64,000 bases of DNA from Berghia stephanieae (Eukaryota; Mollusca; Gastropoda; Nudibranchia; Aeolidiidae), in contig CM067445.1 in assembly GCA_034508935.3 (NCBI GenBank), positions 41,548,932 through 41,612,931 on the forward strand, given 5' to 3'. The notes under the pieces are model-generated. The model worked only from the letters and a program-made list of their open reading frames with translations, was not told where the DNA came from and searched no databases. Positions within the stretch are counted from its first letter, which is position 1; each line of letters begins with the position of its first letter. This document shows positions 1 to 12,620 of this stretch, in pieces. The position numbers were made by a program, and so were the translations under genes.

Positions 1-723
1 GACATCATCACCACAATTACTACTAAAACCACCATTATACAGCATTACCACCACTGCAACACCCACCACCACCACATTATCATTAATAAAACTTTGCTTA
101 CAACCACCACCACCTTCACATTATAATCACTACCATCGTTATTACAATTAGCTCCTCCAGATCATCATCCTACAACTTTTACTACAACCACAACCACCAC
201 ATCATCATTACTAATACCACCAGTACAACCACCTACATATCATCACCACGACCACTGCACATCACCACAACTACAACCACTACTACCAACACATTATCAT
301 CACTACCACTACTACCACAACCACAACCACCATATCATCATCACTGAAACCACAACTATCACATCATCAATACCAGTACGACTACAACCGTCACCGCCAC
401 ATCAACCTTTCTACCACTACTACTACAACCACCACCGCCACTCATCCTCCTCTCTACAACCACCACCACCACCACATCATCATCACTACTGCTACAGCCA
501 CCACCATCAACACCACTACCACTGCTATTACTACAACCACCGCCTCCACATCATTATCACTACTTCCAATACAACTACAATTACAAGCACATTATCATCA
601 TACCACTACTACTACTACTACTACAAATGCAGTCAACTCCACCTCATCATCACTACAACTACTACTACATGCACCAAAACATAATCTTCACTACAAATAC
701 AACCACTGCTACCACATCATCAT

Positions 724-813
<90 letters not shown>

Positions 814-826
814 GACTACTACTACG

Positions 827-857
<31 letters not shown>

Positions 858-860
858 AGA
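1..860. repeat. Degenerate ACC/ATC/ACT trinucleotide tract
   Basis: The plus strand is almost free of G and consists of drifting CCA, ATC and ACT triplets, ending in a clean (ACT)n run at about 724-855. Long open frames here (for example poly-Leu) are artefacts of the triplet repeat. No gene seen. Confidence 0.85.
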
Positions 861-979
861 CAGGAGGTAAATATTTTCATCGAGGCAGTAATTGCAAATA
901 ATAGCGTGCAATATGTGTTTTGATCATCTTTTTTGTGCACCATGAATGATATCAATCAATGTCATATTGTAGGTGTTAA

Positions 980-1240
980 ATAGGCCTCTCACAAAATAGT
1001 ATGTATATAATACTAAGACTAGGCCTCTCACAAAAGATTATGTATATTATACTAAGAACAGGCCTTTTATAAAATATTATGTATATATACTGAGACTAGG
1101 CCTCTCACAAAATATGTATATACTAAGACTAGGCCTCTCACAAAATATGTATATACTAAGACTAGGCCTTTCACCAAATAGTATGTATAACCTAAGACAA
1201 GTTCTCTCGCAAAATAGTTTGTATATACTGAGACTACAAA
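980..1240 (+). repeat. Minisatellite, about 7 copies of a 33-40 bp unit
   Basis: The unit is close to AGGCCTCTCACAAAATATGT followed by ATATACTAAGACT. Copies differ by small indels in the TATGTATATA part, so the period varies. Confidence 0.8.
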
Positions 1241-1379
1241 CGACTTAGTTGAAGCAAACCTTGAAAATCTTGAAAGATAGAAAGCCCCAGGATTAGACAA
1301 GAATCAACAAAAGTTGAACTAGATGTGAAGTCAAAGAACTGATTTTTTTTCCCTGCATTTTATGATCTGTTACTTTTTG

Positions 1380-2640
1380 TTACAGATATTTGACGTCATC
1401 AAGCTCCAGGAATCGAGATTGGCCATATGTGGGCGGTAGGGGCGGTGGCCAGCAGGGATGGTGAGGTCATGGAGGATGATTGTGGTATTCAGCGGAGTAA
1501 TGGGATGGGTTAAAATTGGAGGGCCCCGGGGATTGTAATGGCAGTGATCAAGATGTTGGAGGAGTTGTTGGTGGCGAGGTGATGATGGGGATGTAGATGG
1601 TGGAGCAACAATAGTGACATTGTTGGTGAAGGTGGCATTGTTGGGTGACGGGATGATGGAAATCATGATGGGAGGGTTGTGGTGGTGAAGGGATGATGAT
1701 GGGAAGTGATGATGATGGCAATGGTTGTGAAGGGAGGTAATGGTGGAGGAAGTGATGATGGTGGTATTGGTGGGGTTGTAGTGATTGTGATGTAGAGATT
1801 GTGTTCGTCGAGGAAGGTGGTGGTGGGTGGAAGTTGTGGGGAGGATGAGAATGCTGGAGGTAGATTCAGTGATAAAGTGAAGGTGGTGGTGTGGTTCTGG
1901 ACTTGGGTTTGAGTTGATTCCAACTGGTTAGGGCCGGGTGAGTTACATTCGTGTTCTTTGTTGACAAGATGATTGTGGTTGGCATTCGCATGGATTTGAA
2001 ATACAGATAAGTGTGCTTCTACCGGTGGGGGTGTATTTGTTTGTGTTTCATGTCCATACCCAAGTGCAGTAGGCGGACTGGAGGCCTACAGGAAGCCCGA
2101 ATGTGTTTGGGCAGAATGTTGATTTACACTTGTCTTGAAGACGGGGATAGGGATGTGATTTGTTTGACTCTTTCTGGATGGGTCACCTTGATCCTGGGTT
2201 TGGAACTGTGCCATTTACTGGATCTTTATTGTTGAACCTGCTTCTATCATTTTCGCCAAGCCATGGCTTTCACTTATTACCACTAACCTCACATCATGGT
2301 CTCTTCTATCACAACCCCTATGACTCTACCATTACTTCCCATCATCCCTTCCAAAGCTATCACCTCCCAACACAACCATTGCCATCAGAATCGCCTCCCA
2401 TCATCATCATCTTCACCACCATAGCCGTGCCGGAGTGATTTCCATCATCACGTCACCTGCCTTGCCATTTTCACCATCATTGTCACTGCTGCTGCTTCCA
2501 TCATCTACATCCCTGCCATCACTTTTATATCAACAATACTTTCTTCATCTTGAGCTCTGCTGGTGCAATCTCTGCCGATCTGACCCTGAAAATTACTCTT
2601 AGAACGCCATGATCATTTAAAGTGGCTTTATCGTCCCTGC
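1380..2640. repeat. Degenerate GGT/GAT then ACC/ATC trinucleotide DNA
   Basis: 1400-1900 is C-poor, with GGTGGTGATGATGG-type triplets. 2240-2530 is G-poor, with CATCACC-type triplets. Between them, 1920-2240, is mixed sequence with no gene that I can support. The open frames reflect composition. Confidence 0.6.
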
Positions 2641-2645
2641 CACCT

Positions 2646-2695
2646 TGCAAGGCAAGCAAGACAAGCAAGGCAAGCAAGTCAAGAAAGTCAAGCCA
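2646..2695 (+). repeat. Short (GCAA)n-like tandem repeat
   Basis: Imperfect GGCAAGCAAG/ACAAGCAAG units directly left of the 37-bp minisatellite. Confidence 0.6.
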
Positions 2696-3170
2696 TCAAT
2701 GGTGACTCTTATCACCATTGCCACTTTCACCATCAATGGTGACTATCATCACCATTGCCTCTTTCACCATCAATGGTGACTCTTATCACCATTGCCACTT
2801 TCACCATCAATGGTGACTCTCATCACCATTGCCTCTTTTACCATCAATGGTGAATCTTATCACCATTGCCTCTTTCACCATCAATGGTGACTCTTATCAC
2901 CATTGACTCTGTCACCATCAATGGTGACTCTTATCACCATTGACTCTGTCACCATCAATGGTGACTCTTATCACCATTGCCTCTTTCACTATCAATGGTG
3001 ACTTTTATCACCATTGACTCTTTCACCATCAATGGTGACTCTTATCACCATTGCCTCTTTCACCATCAATGGTGACTCTTATCACCATTGCCTCTTTCAC
3101 CATCAATGGTGACTCTTATCACCATTGCCTCTTTCACCATCAATGGTGACTCTTATCACCATTGCTCCTT
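2694..3170 (+). repeat. Minisatellite of 37-bp units, 13 copies
   Basis: AATGGTGA recurs every 37 bp from 2698 to 3142. Each unit contains TCACCATCAATGGTGA (a 7-bp stem) and AATGGTGACTCTTATCACCATT (an 8-bp stem), so either strand can fold into a row of hairpins. Copies differ by only a few bases. Confidence 0.92.
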
Positions 3171-3589
3171 TCATTGCGTCCTTTCCTATTTTTTTCAAGC
3201 CTATATTATACACTCAAGCACTTAAAGAATTCATTCACCGTTAATAAGATTTAAATGCCCAATCTTTAACTTCAGATATGGTAAACTTTCAGTTGTTTTT
3301 GTCGTATTTTTTCAAGTTGCAGTGTTGTGTCATTTTTCTTTAATCTTAATTTTTTGTTCACAATATTTCATCAACTCTCAACATGACATATGGGAATATC
3401 TATTACAATTACCTTGTAGTTGGATAGAAAGATAATTTTCTTAAGAAAAGTCATCTCATCAAAATTAAAAGAAATTTTTTCCTGTCTCAGAATTTTCAAT
3501 GGCCATTTAATGTTAATGACTCGCGTACTTTATAAAATAGCTTTCATTTTGTATAAAGTTTTGATAAATGTACTTTCATTTCATCCAAT

Positions 3590-3919
3590 GCGGGTGGTTG
3601 GATGGGAGCATCACCCTTGAATCATATACCTATGATGTTCGCATGGGTGTAGGATCTGATAGTGATGTCGTTTCTTCTTCTCTTTACTAGCCTATCCTGC
3701 TTCTTTGGTTTATGATTGTATTTTTGACAGGGATATTTTTTTTTCTGTAAATCTTCTGCCTGTTTGTTCTTGGTTATTTATAATTTAGCTTATGATATCT
3801 TTAGGTTATGATTTTGATTTACATTTGTACTATTTTTGTTGGATTGCTTGTTTTTTTTGTTTCAGCGGTCTCTCATATAACCTCAATTGTGTTGGAAGAG
3901 ACCTAAAGCAACAAACAAA
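3590..3919 (+). mobile_element. Family G retroposon (SINE-like, 330 bp), full copy
   Basis: It is flanked by perfect 12-bp duplications ATTTCATCCAAT at 3578-3589 and 3920-3931. It begins GCGGGTGGTTGGATGGGAGC and ends in a CAACAAACAAA tail. Near the 3' end GGTCTCT and AGAGACC can pair as a hairpin. It differs from the 28513-28846 copy at about a dozen positions. No clear tRNA A/B boxes. Confidence 0.85.
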
Positions 3920-6001
3920 ATTTCATCCAATATTCAGTTTACCTTATTTTAATCTCTTATTCATGTATCATTCATTGCCTATAAGTTTTATTGTCTAATA
4001 TTTTAAAGTCATATCAATGTCTGGTTTTATTGGAATGTAATTTCAAACTCATTTAATACTTTAACATTATTTATGCAAATATAACAGTAGCTTTTTAAAA
4101 ACAGAACAATTCATTTATTTAATATTGATTAGCTTGAGTATATTTTTTCTGTACACGTAAATGCTTACTACTTAAAGAAGTGATTTGTTTCTAGAAACCT
4201 CTCTGTTTAAACATTACACAGATCGCTTGACATATCATTCTATAGATATATTCTAATACCCTTTTAATTTGCGATGCCTATACACTTTTGATTTATTAGC
4301 AATGATACAAAAGTAATAATAGTTTTTCTTAAAAGAAAGGTAAGAGTGATGCACTTATTACAAAATATTGATAATAATTGTTTTTATAAAACATGGTTTT
4401 AATTTCTTTCATATTCATCGTTATTCAAGTAATAAATTTCTTAGTCAGCCGTAGTAATTTGATAATTTGATATTTTAGTATTTAGTTAGAATGCACATGT
4501 TGACAAAATATGTTACAGTTTGTTTAAAAAACAAACAGCTTCAAGAACGCTTTTGTTATCATTATATACATAAACTGAAATTCAGGTGTTTCGTATTATT
4601 ATTTTATTGGCATTATCTTACATTAATAGAAAATTCACTCTTTTTGAAAATGTTTATTTCTTTTATAAATTTAATGTTATAACTATTATTGTCATTTGTA
4701 TAAAATGTGTGATATGTTACCTAACTATAAATATATAAATATTTTGCAAAATGTTCTATAGATGATGCCCTTTTAATTTTGTCATGACAACACTTTATCA
4801 TGTAGTTTGTTAATTTTAATAGGAATATATTTTATTATTACATCATTTATATCAAGTAATTTAAAATTAATTTCACTCTTTAGTATAGCAGTCATAGATT
4901 TATAACAAATGAAGCATAACATTCAGGAACTTAAAAGAGTGTTTTAAAATACTAGAATTTATTTTCTTTTTCTTTAAATATGATCCATCAAGTTTTCAAA
5001 TATTTGATATTACGGCCAAGCAACCATTATTAAAGTAAACAATAATTTGAATGTATTTATCTGGATTGATATGTAATTGATCTTTGTTTGTATTCATTAT
5101 CATTTTTTTCTTTTTCAGAGATTATTAAAATCATAGTCCATTTCTAAAATTTCGTTCTTAGATTTTATATTAACTTGTAGTTGAATAGGACTTTGTGCTA
5201 CTGATTTTCTTATACACCCTAATTGAGTAATGTTGTTTTTCATTTGTCACATGTCATCATAAGTAACGCTTGATAGAATTTTAATTTATTCGCAATCATA
5301 TGAAAATAGCGGTAACAATGATGAATTTTTATGAGTAAGCATTGTTTTAATTTTGATTTTAAAAATATCCATCGTTTTCAAAAAACAATAATGATATGGT
5401 TGACATCAACTCTCACATTTTCATTTAGGAATATGTTTTACAATTATCTTGTGGTTGGATAGGCTTTGTTTTGTCATACAGATAGTGAAATTGTCTCATC
5501 AACGTTGCGCTTTAATAATAATGCATCTACCATTCATTCTCCTATCATTATACAGTTTGATATCTTATTTACACAAAATTACATCACAATGTCATCATGT
5601 TCTTGTACATGTTTTATTATCTCGTGCTTTATAATCATATCATATATGTTGAGTTTCAATGGAATGTAATTTTGAATTTTTTAAATACTTTATGGCAGTT
5701 GTGCAAATATGACATAAGCGATTCACAAAAGGAACAGATACTTCATTTATTTGATATTGAAATATTTTTGTATAATGTTAATACTTAATGCTTAGAGAAG
5801 AAATTATTGTTGATATAAAAATTGTATTCTTTTATCTGAGAAAGAAATTACAAGCTCAACAATTTTACACAAATCCGTTATTTACATTATCATTGTAAAA
5901 ATATATTCTCATATATAGATTTGATCTTGTAATATTTTTTTTGATCCATCAATTTTCAAATGATAAATTTCTCAGCCAGCCATTATCACTAAATAAACAT
6001 C

Positions 6002-6079
<78 letters not shown>
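6002..6079 (+). repeat. (GA)n microsatellite
   Basis: A nearly perfect GA run of about 75 bp with one early interruption. Confidence 0.95.
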
Positions 6080-6082
<3 letters not shown>

Positions 6083-7016
6083 TTTATTCACACTTTTCAC
6101 GCCAAAACAATATTAGCTATATGACAAGTGGGGTCGAGAATTTAGCTTGAATAAGTTAAGGACTAGAAACAAAAAAGATCCATTGCTTTCGAATATATGA
6201 TGTCATGGCCAAGTAGTCATTATATAGATAAGCAAGTATTTTGTTGTTTTTATTTGAATTCAACATGTAGTTTAACCCTTCCTTTTTTCTTCAAATAATG
6301 AACATCTCAGTCGCCCAATCATTAATTGGTAAAATAGAGTAGTTTAGAAGTAACATACTCGTATATTGCCAGTTGGACTGTGGGTTTATTTGCTCCTTGC
6401 CAAGGAAGAAATATATCATTTCTGTAAGGAAATGGGCCAAAAGTATTTTTATCTTTTTTACTTGTTTAAATATATAATACGATGTTGAATAAGCAAAGTC
6501 ATACATGTAATTTAAACAAAATGAAATTCATTGTAATTGGATATGGCATTTTATTTGGCATCTTTTAAAGAAATCACCAACATGTTCTAATGATTTGTAA
6601 TAACCATGAAATGTTTATTGCTCGCATAAATTATAAGATGCTACCACTTTCTAACATAAATTTTTAAATCGTGATATTTAATGACATTGTATATAGTTTT
6701 GATGAGTGTTTATAATAATGTATTTATGACATACATATGTAATTGCATTGTATATATAAAATCCACATATACTTGTGGGGCTGTATTTTATATTGTCTTT
6801 TTACAATTGATCCAATTTTATTTCCATACTGTCTGGTGACCTGCCACTCAAAACTTTCATAATTCTCAATTATATCGGCTCAGACCACTCAGAGAAAATG
6901 TTTAATTTTTGAATCACATTCTTGGCTTGTTGAATTTGATATTGTCACACGATTTAGTGTACCTAATTCTAAAGTTAAAATATTTTTATGGTTGAAGTGG
7001 TGAGAGTGAAAACGCG

Positions 7017-7676
7017 TGTTGTAAAAATAATTAATGCAGTTGTGAAATGATAAACACTTATGCTAAAAGGAATACAGTTTTGTCCTTTCCAACGTTTTGA
7101 AATTATGATGTATTATGTATTTTTTGTGGTTTGATTAATTGGAGATCATCATCATCATCATCATCATCATATCGTGTCGCGCCAGTGGTGGATCCATTGG
7201 ATGGCTTCAGGGTGCAGCCTCTCAGGTCCATATCACTGATATGTGATCCAAGTTCACACTAGTGAAGGATGTGGTCCATGTTTTGAGCCGTGTGTCCACA
7301 TTGACATCGGCAGTCTGAAGAAAGTCCCCAATTTTGTAAGGTTGTTTTGGTCTTCCCCACTTTAGACCTTGCCCGGTTCAGTGTCAACCAATCTTTCCTG
7401 GGAGATTTACTCCGCTTGGCAGTTCTTCTTTGGGTTCCTGAATGGCATCATTTGGGCAGCAGTCCCATTCTTTCCATGAATGCACTCTGTATACGGCTGC
7501 ATGGTCTGGGTGGATGCCTTCAGTTGTCAGGAAGCTTGTTGTAAAGATAATTAATGCAGTTGTGAAATGATAAACACTTCTGCTAAAAGGAATACAGTTT
7601 TGTCCTTTCCAACGTTTTGAAATCATGATGTATTATAGAAGAAACTATATTTTTTGTGGTTTGATTAATTGGAGAT
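7017..7676 (-). mobile_element. LINE 3' remnant with long direct-repeat flanks
   Basis: The core 7147-7536 on the minus strand reads as the C-terminal end of a non-LTR reverse transcriptase: a segment like RARSKVGKTKTTLQNWGL, then CRCQCGHTAQNMDHIL, the usual Cys/His ending, broken by frame changes. Its 3' end is a (GAT)n tail (plus-strand CAT repeats from 7147). The flanks 7017-7146 and 7537-7676 are about 130-bp direct copies of each other, the right one with a 10-bp insert. This is best read as a very long target duplication. Confidence 0.75.
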
Positions 7677-8024
7677 GACACATTTTCATGTAACTGAATC
7701 CAAAGTTAGAGATTAAGTGAAAAGAGTGAAAGTTCATATCCGGAAATTACAAATGCAGTAGTAACGTAATGTGCACTTCTGCTAAAGATAAAATGAATTT
7801 GTCATTTTCAAAATGTTAAACTTTTTTCTCTCCTTTCTTTCACACTTTTCCATACCAGCCAAATTTACTCTAAACTGTTTTGAGGAAAAGGTTCACCAAT
7901 ATGATTTTGATATCCATTCACCTCATTTTGTAAGTTATAATGATGATTGCCTAATTTATAACATAGAGATATCACCTTTATCAAATTTATAAACATTTTC
8001 TTTTTTTGGTGTTGTATAAATTTT

Positions 8025-8090
8025 ATGACCACTCGTCCCCCTCCTCCTCCCTATCCTCCTCCTCTTCCTCCTCCTCCTCCTCCTCCTTCT

Positions 8091-8122
<32 letters not shown>

Positions 8123-8154
8123 TTCTTCTTCTTCTTCTTCTTCTTCTTCTCTTC

Positions 8155-8189
<35 letters not shown>

Positions 8190-9300
8190 TTCTTCTTCTT
8201 TCTTCTTCTTCTTCTTCTTCTTCTTCTTTTTCTTCTTCTTCTTCTTCTTCTTCTTCTTCTTCTTCTTCTTTTTGTTTTTATTTCTTCTTCTTCTTCTTTC
8301 TTCTTTGTTTTTATTCTTCTTGTACATTCTTCCCCATCTCTTCCTCTTCCCATCGTTCTCCACCTCCCCCTCCCTCATCTTATTCTTGTTGTTGTTGTTG
8401 TTGTTTCTTCTTCTTCTTCTTCTCTCTTCTTCTTCTTCTTCTTCTTCTTCATTCTTCTTCTTCTTCTTTTTCTTTATTTTTTTCTTCTTTTACATTCGTC
8501 CCCATCTCTTCCTCTTCCCATCCTTCTCCTCCCCCCCCCCCTCCCTCATCTTATTCTTCTTCCTCTTCTTCTTCTTCTGCTTTTCTTTCACCTTCTTCTG
8601 CTTCTCTTTCACCTTCTTCTTCTTCTTCTTATGCTTCTCCTTCTCCATCCCATTCTTCTTCTTCTTCTTCTTCTTCTTCTTCTTCTTCTTCTTCTTCTTC
8701 TTCTTCTTCTTCTTCTTTTCTTCTTCTCTTCTTTTTTCTTCTTCTTCTCTTCTTCTTCTTTCTTCTTCTTCTTCTTTTTCTTTTTTTTTTCTTCTTTTCT
8801 TTTTTTATTCTTCTTTTACATTCTTCCCCATCTCTTCCTCTTCCCATCCTTCTCCTCCTCCCTCATCTATTCTTCTTCTTATTCTTCTTCCTCTTCTTCT
8901 TCTTCTGCTTTTCTCTCACCTTCTTCTGCTTCTCTTTCACCTTCTTCTTCTTCTTCTTATGCTTCTCCTTCTCCATCCCATTCTTCTTCTTCTTCTTCTT
9001 CTTCATTTTTATTCTCCTTTTCCCATTTTCCCCCTTCTCTTCCTCTTCCCATGCTTCTCCTCCTTCCTTCTTCTCCATCTTCTACTTTATTTTTATTCTT
9101 CTTTTTTTATTTTTCCCCATCTCTTCCTCGTCCCATCCTTCTCCTCCTCCCCATCCCTCATCTTATTCTTCTTTTTCTTGTTTTCTTCTTCTTCTTCGTC
9201 TTCTTCTTCATCTTCATTTTTATTCTTCTTCTTCTTCTCCTTCTCCTTCTCAATCCCCTTCTACCTCTTCTTCTTCTTCTTCTTCTTCTTGTTTTTGTTC

Positions 9301-9332
<32 letters not shown>

Positions 9333-9460
9333 CTTCTTCTTCTTCTTCTTCTTCTTCTTCTTCTTCTTCTTCTCTTCTTCTTCTTCTTCTTCTTCTTCTT
9401 CTTCTTCTTTCTTCTTCTTCTTCTTCTACTTCTTCTTCTTGATCTTCTTCTTCTTCTTTA
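8025..9460 (+). repeat. 1.4-kb (TTC)n polypyrimidine tract with higher-order structure
   Basis: It is almost wholly C/T on the plus strand, mostly CTT/TTC. A block resembling TTCCCCATCTCTTCCTCTTC recurs near 8330, 8500, 8825, 9030 and 9115, and a block with TTCTGCTTCTCTTTCACC recurs near 8595 and 8925, so it grew by segment duplication as well as slippage. (TTG)n islands lie at about 8386-8405 and 9297-9331. The long Ser/Phe/Leu frames are not genes. Confidence 0.95.
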
Positions 9461-9464
9461 GTTT

Positions 9465-10945
9465 AGACATTAACATTTTGAATATTGCAAATATTGCTCT
9501 AGTCATATATTGTATTTTTGAAAATTAAAATTATACTGCAGTTAGATGTGGCATTATGTTAGGCATCTTTTTAAGAAATCACCACTATCAATATTTCGAA
9601 CATTTCTTTTTCTGTCTTTTGTTATTTTTTGGCACCATCTAAATCGTTATTACACATAGAACTTATAGAATAACTGCCTCACGCTTACATAAAATTTTAA
9701 TTCGTGATATGTAAATATGTGTTTATAGACGTCTAATTGTGTTTGTGACAAATATGTTATCTCATTGATTTTTTTAGAGCTTAACTCCCGCAATCATAAG
9801 AAAGATCTTTCTTTCGCCATAATTTTGTATCACTTGTGAATAAATTCAATTATCAGATTATTACATAAATCAGTTTAAATTAAATTTAACATCACTTCCT
9901 GAAGTAAAAGAACTCAATTTTAATTTATTCCCTAATTTGAAACGTGAATCCAAATTATTTCCCGTTTCTGCAGGTTTTCCTGTATTTTGGTGAGAATAGT
10001 TTGCTTGCTATGTGTGGATCATATTACAATGTACTTTTTGCCAATTTGAATATGACTTAGCTACCCACTTATGGCTTGATAAACATAGGTATGGCTTTTT
10101 AAATAATAGCAAAATGAGGATTCTTATCCGGATCATTATTGAATATGTTGCAAACGCCGTACAACCCTTAAAATCAAAAAACAATTATTGAATCTGAAGC
10201 TCTAGCTAAATGCAGCTACTGGACTCTGAGTTGTCGACTATGAATATGTTAGAACTTTTCAACATTATATCTGTATTTATATATATATATATTTTTTGGT
10301 CATGTTATGACACAAATCGGTGACGTCAACTCAAAACATTAATAGATATAAAAATTTGGATACCGTAAATAATAAATGAACAAAAAACAATTATTACCAA
10401 ACATGTTGTATGAATTAAAAGTTGAATATTTTCTTGGCTGAAGCACTGGGGTATAAATACATTTTTATTCAACTAAAATTGAATACGTATTTCTCACCTA
10501 ACCTCTGAAGACAAAATTAAAAAGAGAGGAAATCAAACTAAGTACTGGTTTCCAATATTTTGATATGTCAATCTTATTACAAACCACTCTCTATTGAGAT
10601 TTTATGGATTCAAAGGGATCCTATATTTGATCTTAATACATTTCTCCATACCAGCGTTGACATTTTAAAAGTCGTTTTGAGGAACCTTTGTCAACTTTTT
10701 AATTTGCCTTCGTTTATTGTTGCCATTTTTTCATACTATTGATGTACATGAGTATGGATGCTGTATTAAAATTGAGAACTCAACATTGTTTTCTTAGATT
10801 TGAATTTAAAGGTTCACGTGTTCAATTTTTCATTCTTGAATTCTTTAGGATGGGGAAAGGGGGGGGGGGAGAGAATTGTGCTTCTCCAGCTGACTGTTGT
10901 GTTCCACGTCCGTTCTCATCTTTCCTATTTCTTTATTTTTCCCCG
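9465..10945. other. AT-rich non-genic DNA
   Basis: 9535-9765 resembles 6530-6760 (shared GGCATCTTTT and AAGAAATCACCA stretches), so the old array seems to continue past the TTC tract. 10148-10182 is a short family C 3' end. No gene seen. Confidence 0.45.
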
Positions 10946-11412
10946 GATGGGGTCTTCTGACCTCCCATGGTGGAAAGAGAGGTCACTCACTGTGTCTTTT
11001 ATCTCTTATCTCTTTCCCTTTCCATGTTGCTCTCTCATGGTGAACAGGTCACTTGCTGTGTCTTCTATCCCCTATACATATATGTTTTATGAGTTGCTTT
11101 CTGTCCTTGCCTTTGTCTTGGAATGGGTTTACTTGGTTCTGTCCTGATCCTCTCCGGAATCCTTGGCTGAGAGGGAAATAGTCAAAAGTATGCAAGGATT
11201 TTCATTGTAAATCCTCTCTCTTTTATGGACTGATCGTTACATTTTTGTGTTGAAAATATCTTTTAAACATTTGAATGAGACTTTTAGGTACATTGATGGT
11301 ATGCTTTTGGAATTTCTTGGATGCTTTAATTTTTTCACTATCCCATTTCTTTCCTTTTTTTTTTATTACTGGCGCTGATATAACCTAAATGTTTTGCAAG
11401 CGCCATGAAACC
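10946..11412 (+). mobile_element. Family C retroposon copy, diverged
   Basis: It starts with GGGTCTTCTGACCTCCCATG and ends GCGCTGATATAACCTAAATG then TTTTGCAAGCGCC, the family's conserved ends. The middle is eroded. A second family C piece follows at about 11420-11560. Confidence 0.7.
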
Positions 11413-11584
11413 CTTTTTCTGGATTGAGATTGCTTGGTGTTTTTTCCCTGGTTATGTCCGAAATCTTTACCTGGGAGGGAGACTGTCAAATGTATAGTAC
11501 CCTTTTAAAGAGATATTTTATTCCATTGTTAATCATCTCACTGTTATTGTTGTGTGGTCCTATCATTATTAGTTTTGGATGGTT

Positions 11585-11858
11585 GGCTAGGTGGTCTTCA
11601 GATTGGAAGGCACAGGGCTCGATTCCTACTCTGAGCGGCGTATAGTTGAATCCTTAGAAAAGCTCTCTACTCACATTCTCTCACCGTACTCAGGTGTACA
11701 ATGAGTATATGGCTCTTAACAACGTTTCTGTCCGAAATAATTGTATTAATGCCTAACCGACGTTATATATCGTCCTACTTGTTGCTGTTGGCAATGGACC
11801 CATTATAAAGCCCTTAGAGTTAGAGCGTGCTTAGTGGATACTGCGCTGTTATAGTATA
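11585..11858 (+). mobile_element. SINE-B copy, diverged
   Basis: tRNA-like head with B-box-like GGCTCGATTCC, then the family body (TACTCACATTCTCTCACCGT) and the tail ending in a TGGATACTGCGC-type motif. Clearly older than the 38604 or 41501 copies. Confidence 0.75.
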
Positions 11859-12057
11859 ATAATATAGTGGTCAGAAGTAATTTTATTTTGTCGACCCCAG
11901 GAATGTCTTGGTGGATTTCGTTCCATGCCATGCATTAATCTTGTGAGTAGCATTATGTGTATAGTAACATGCTATGATAGGGACACGATATGATGGTGTA
12001 TACATCTGATAATTTGCATAAGACATCTTTTTTTTCCTTTAATATTCACTGTGTTAA

Positions 12058-12245
12058 CCAGTAAAACTCTGAAAAAACCATGAATTCAAAAATTTGGCCA
12101 GAAAACTGGTCCTTCAAATATCGATCGATTTAAATGAATTCTTTTGGCAAAAACTCTCAAACCAGGGACCTCACATGGGTCCTTTAAATCGATGAATATG
12201 TGAAGGAAGAGTTTTCTGGCCAAATTTTTAGAAGCATGTTTTACT
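12058..12245. repeat. Imperfect palindrome, about 190 bp (fold-back element?)
   Basis: 12088-12107 and 12210-12229 are exact 20-bp inverted copies (AAAAATTTGGCCAGAAAACT). Inward of these the match continues with a few mismatches through an ATCGATTTAAA motif, giving arms near 47 bp, and AGTAAAAC recurs outside. No protein coding seen. It could be a MITE-type element or a local inverted duplication. Confidence 0.65.
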
Positions 12246-12547
12246 AGAGGTAGAAAGTTAATTGGTTAACAAAATACCATAGGAACCATCAGCTCAACGA
12301 GCAAAATGTAACTATTACGATCAGAACAATCGTATTCATTTTTAGACATATCAGCTGGTAATCTGTGTGCTCTACTGTTTTAAAATAAATGAAGTAACAA
12401 AATTCGACTTTTGCCTTTTGATCAAAGGTAAAATCAATAAGGACTATACAATGCTGATTTGTATTTTCAAATTATTCAATTCAAAAAATCAAATAACAAC
12501 AGAAAGAAAAGAAAAAAAAACATTAAACGTTCAAAGCATGACATCTA

Positions 12548-12558
12548 TTATATATATA

Positions 12559-12620
<62 letters not shown>

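Larger units (their letters stand above)
3175..8000. other. AT-rich non-genic DNA with an old diverged tandem array
   Basis: No gene is seen. Recognisable insertions are family G (3590-3919), a GA microsatellite (6002-6079) and a LINE remnant (7147-7536). Blocks of similar sequence recur about 1 kb apart: 3380-3480 with 5400-5520, 3960-4170 with 5600-5800, and 4981-5045 with 5941-6000 and 6174-6240. Confidence 0.5.

Noticed and set aside
8006-9528. Very long Ser/Phe/Leu open frames and complementary Lys/Arg/Glu frames
   Set aside because: They are translations of the TTC/GAA repeat in several frames at once, without splice or codon signals.
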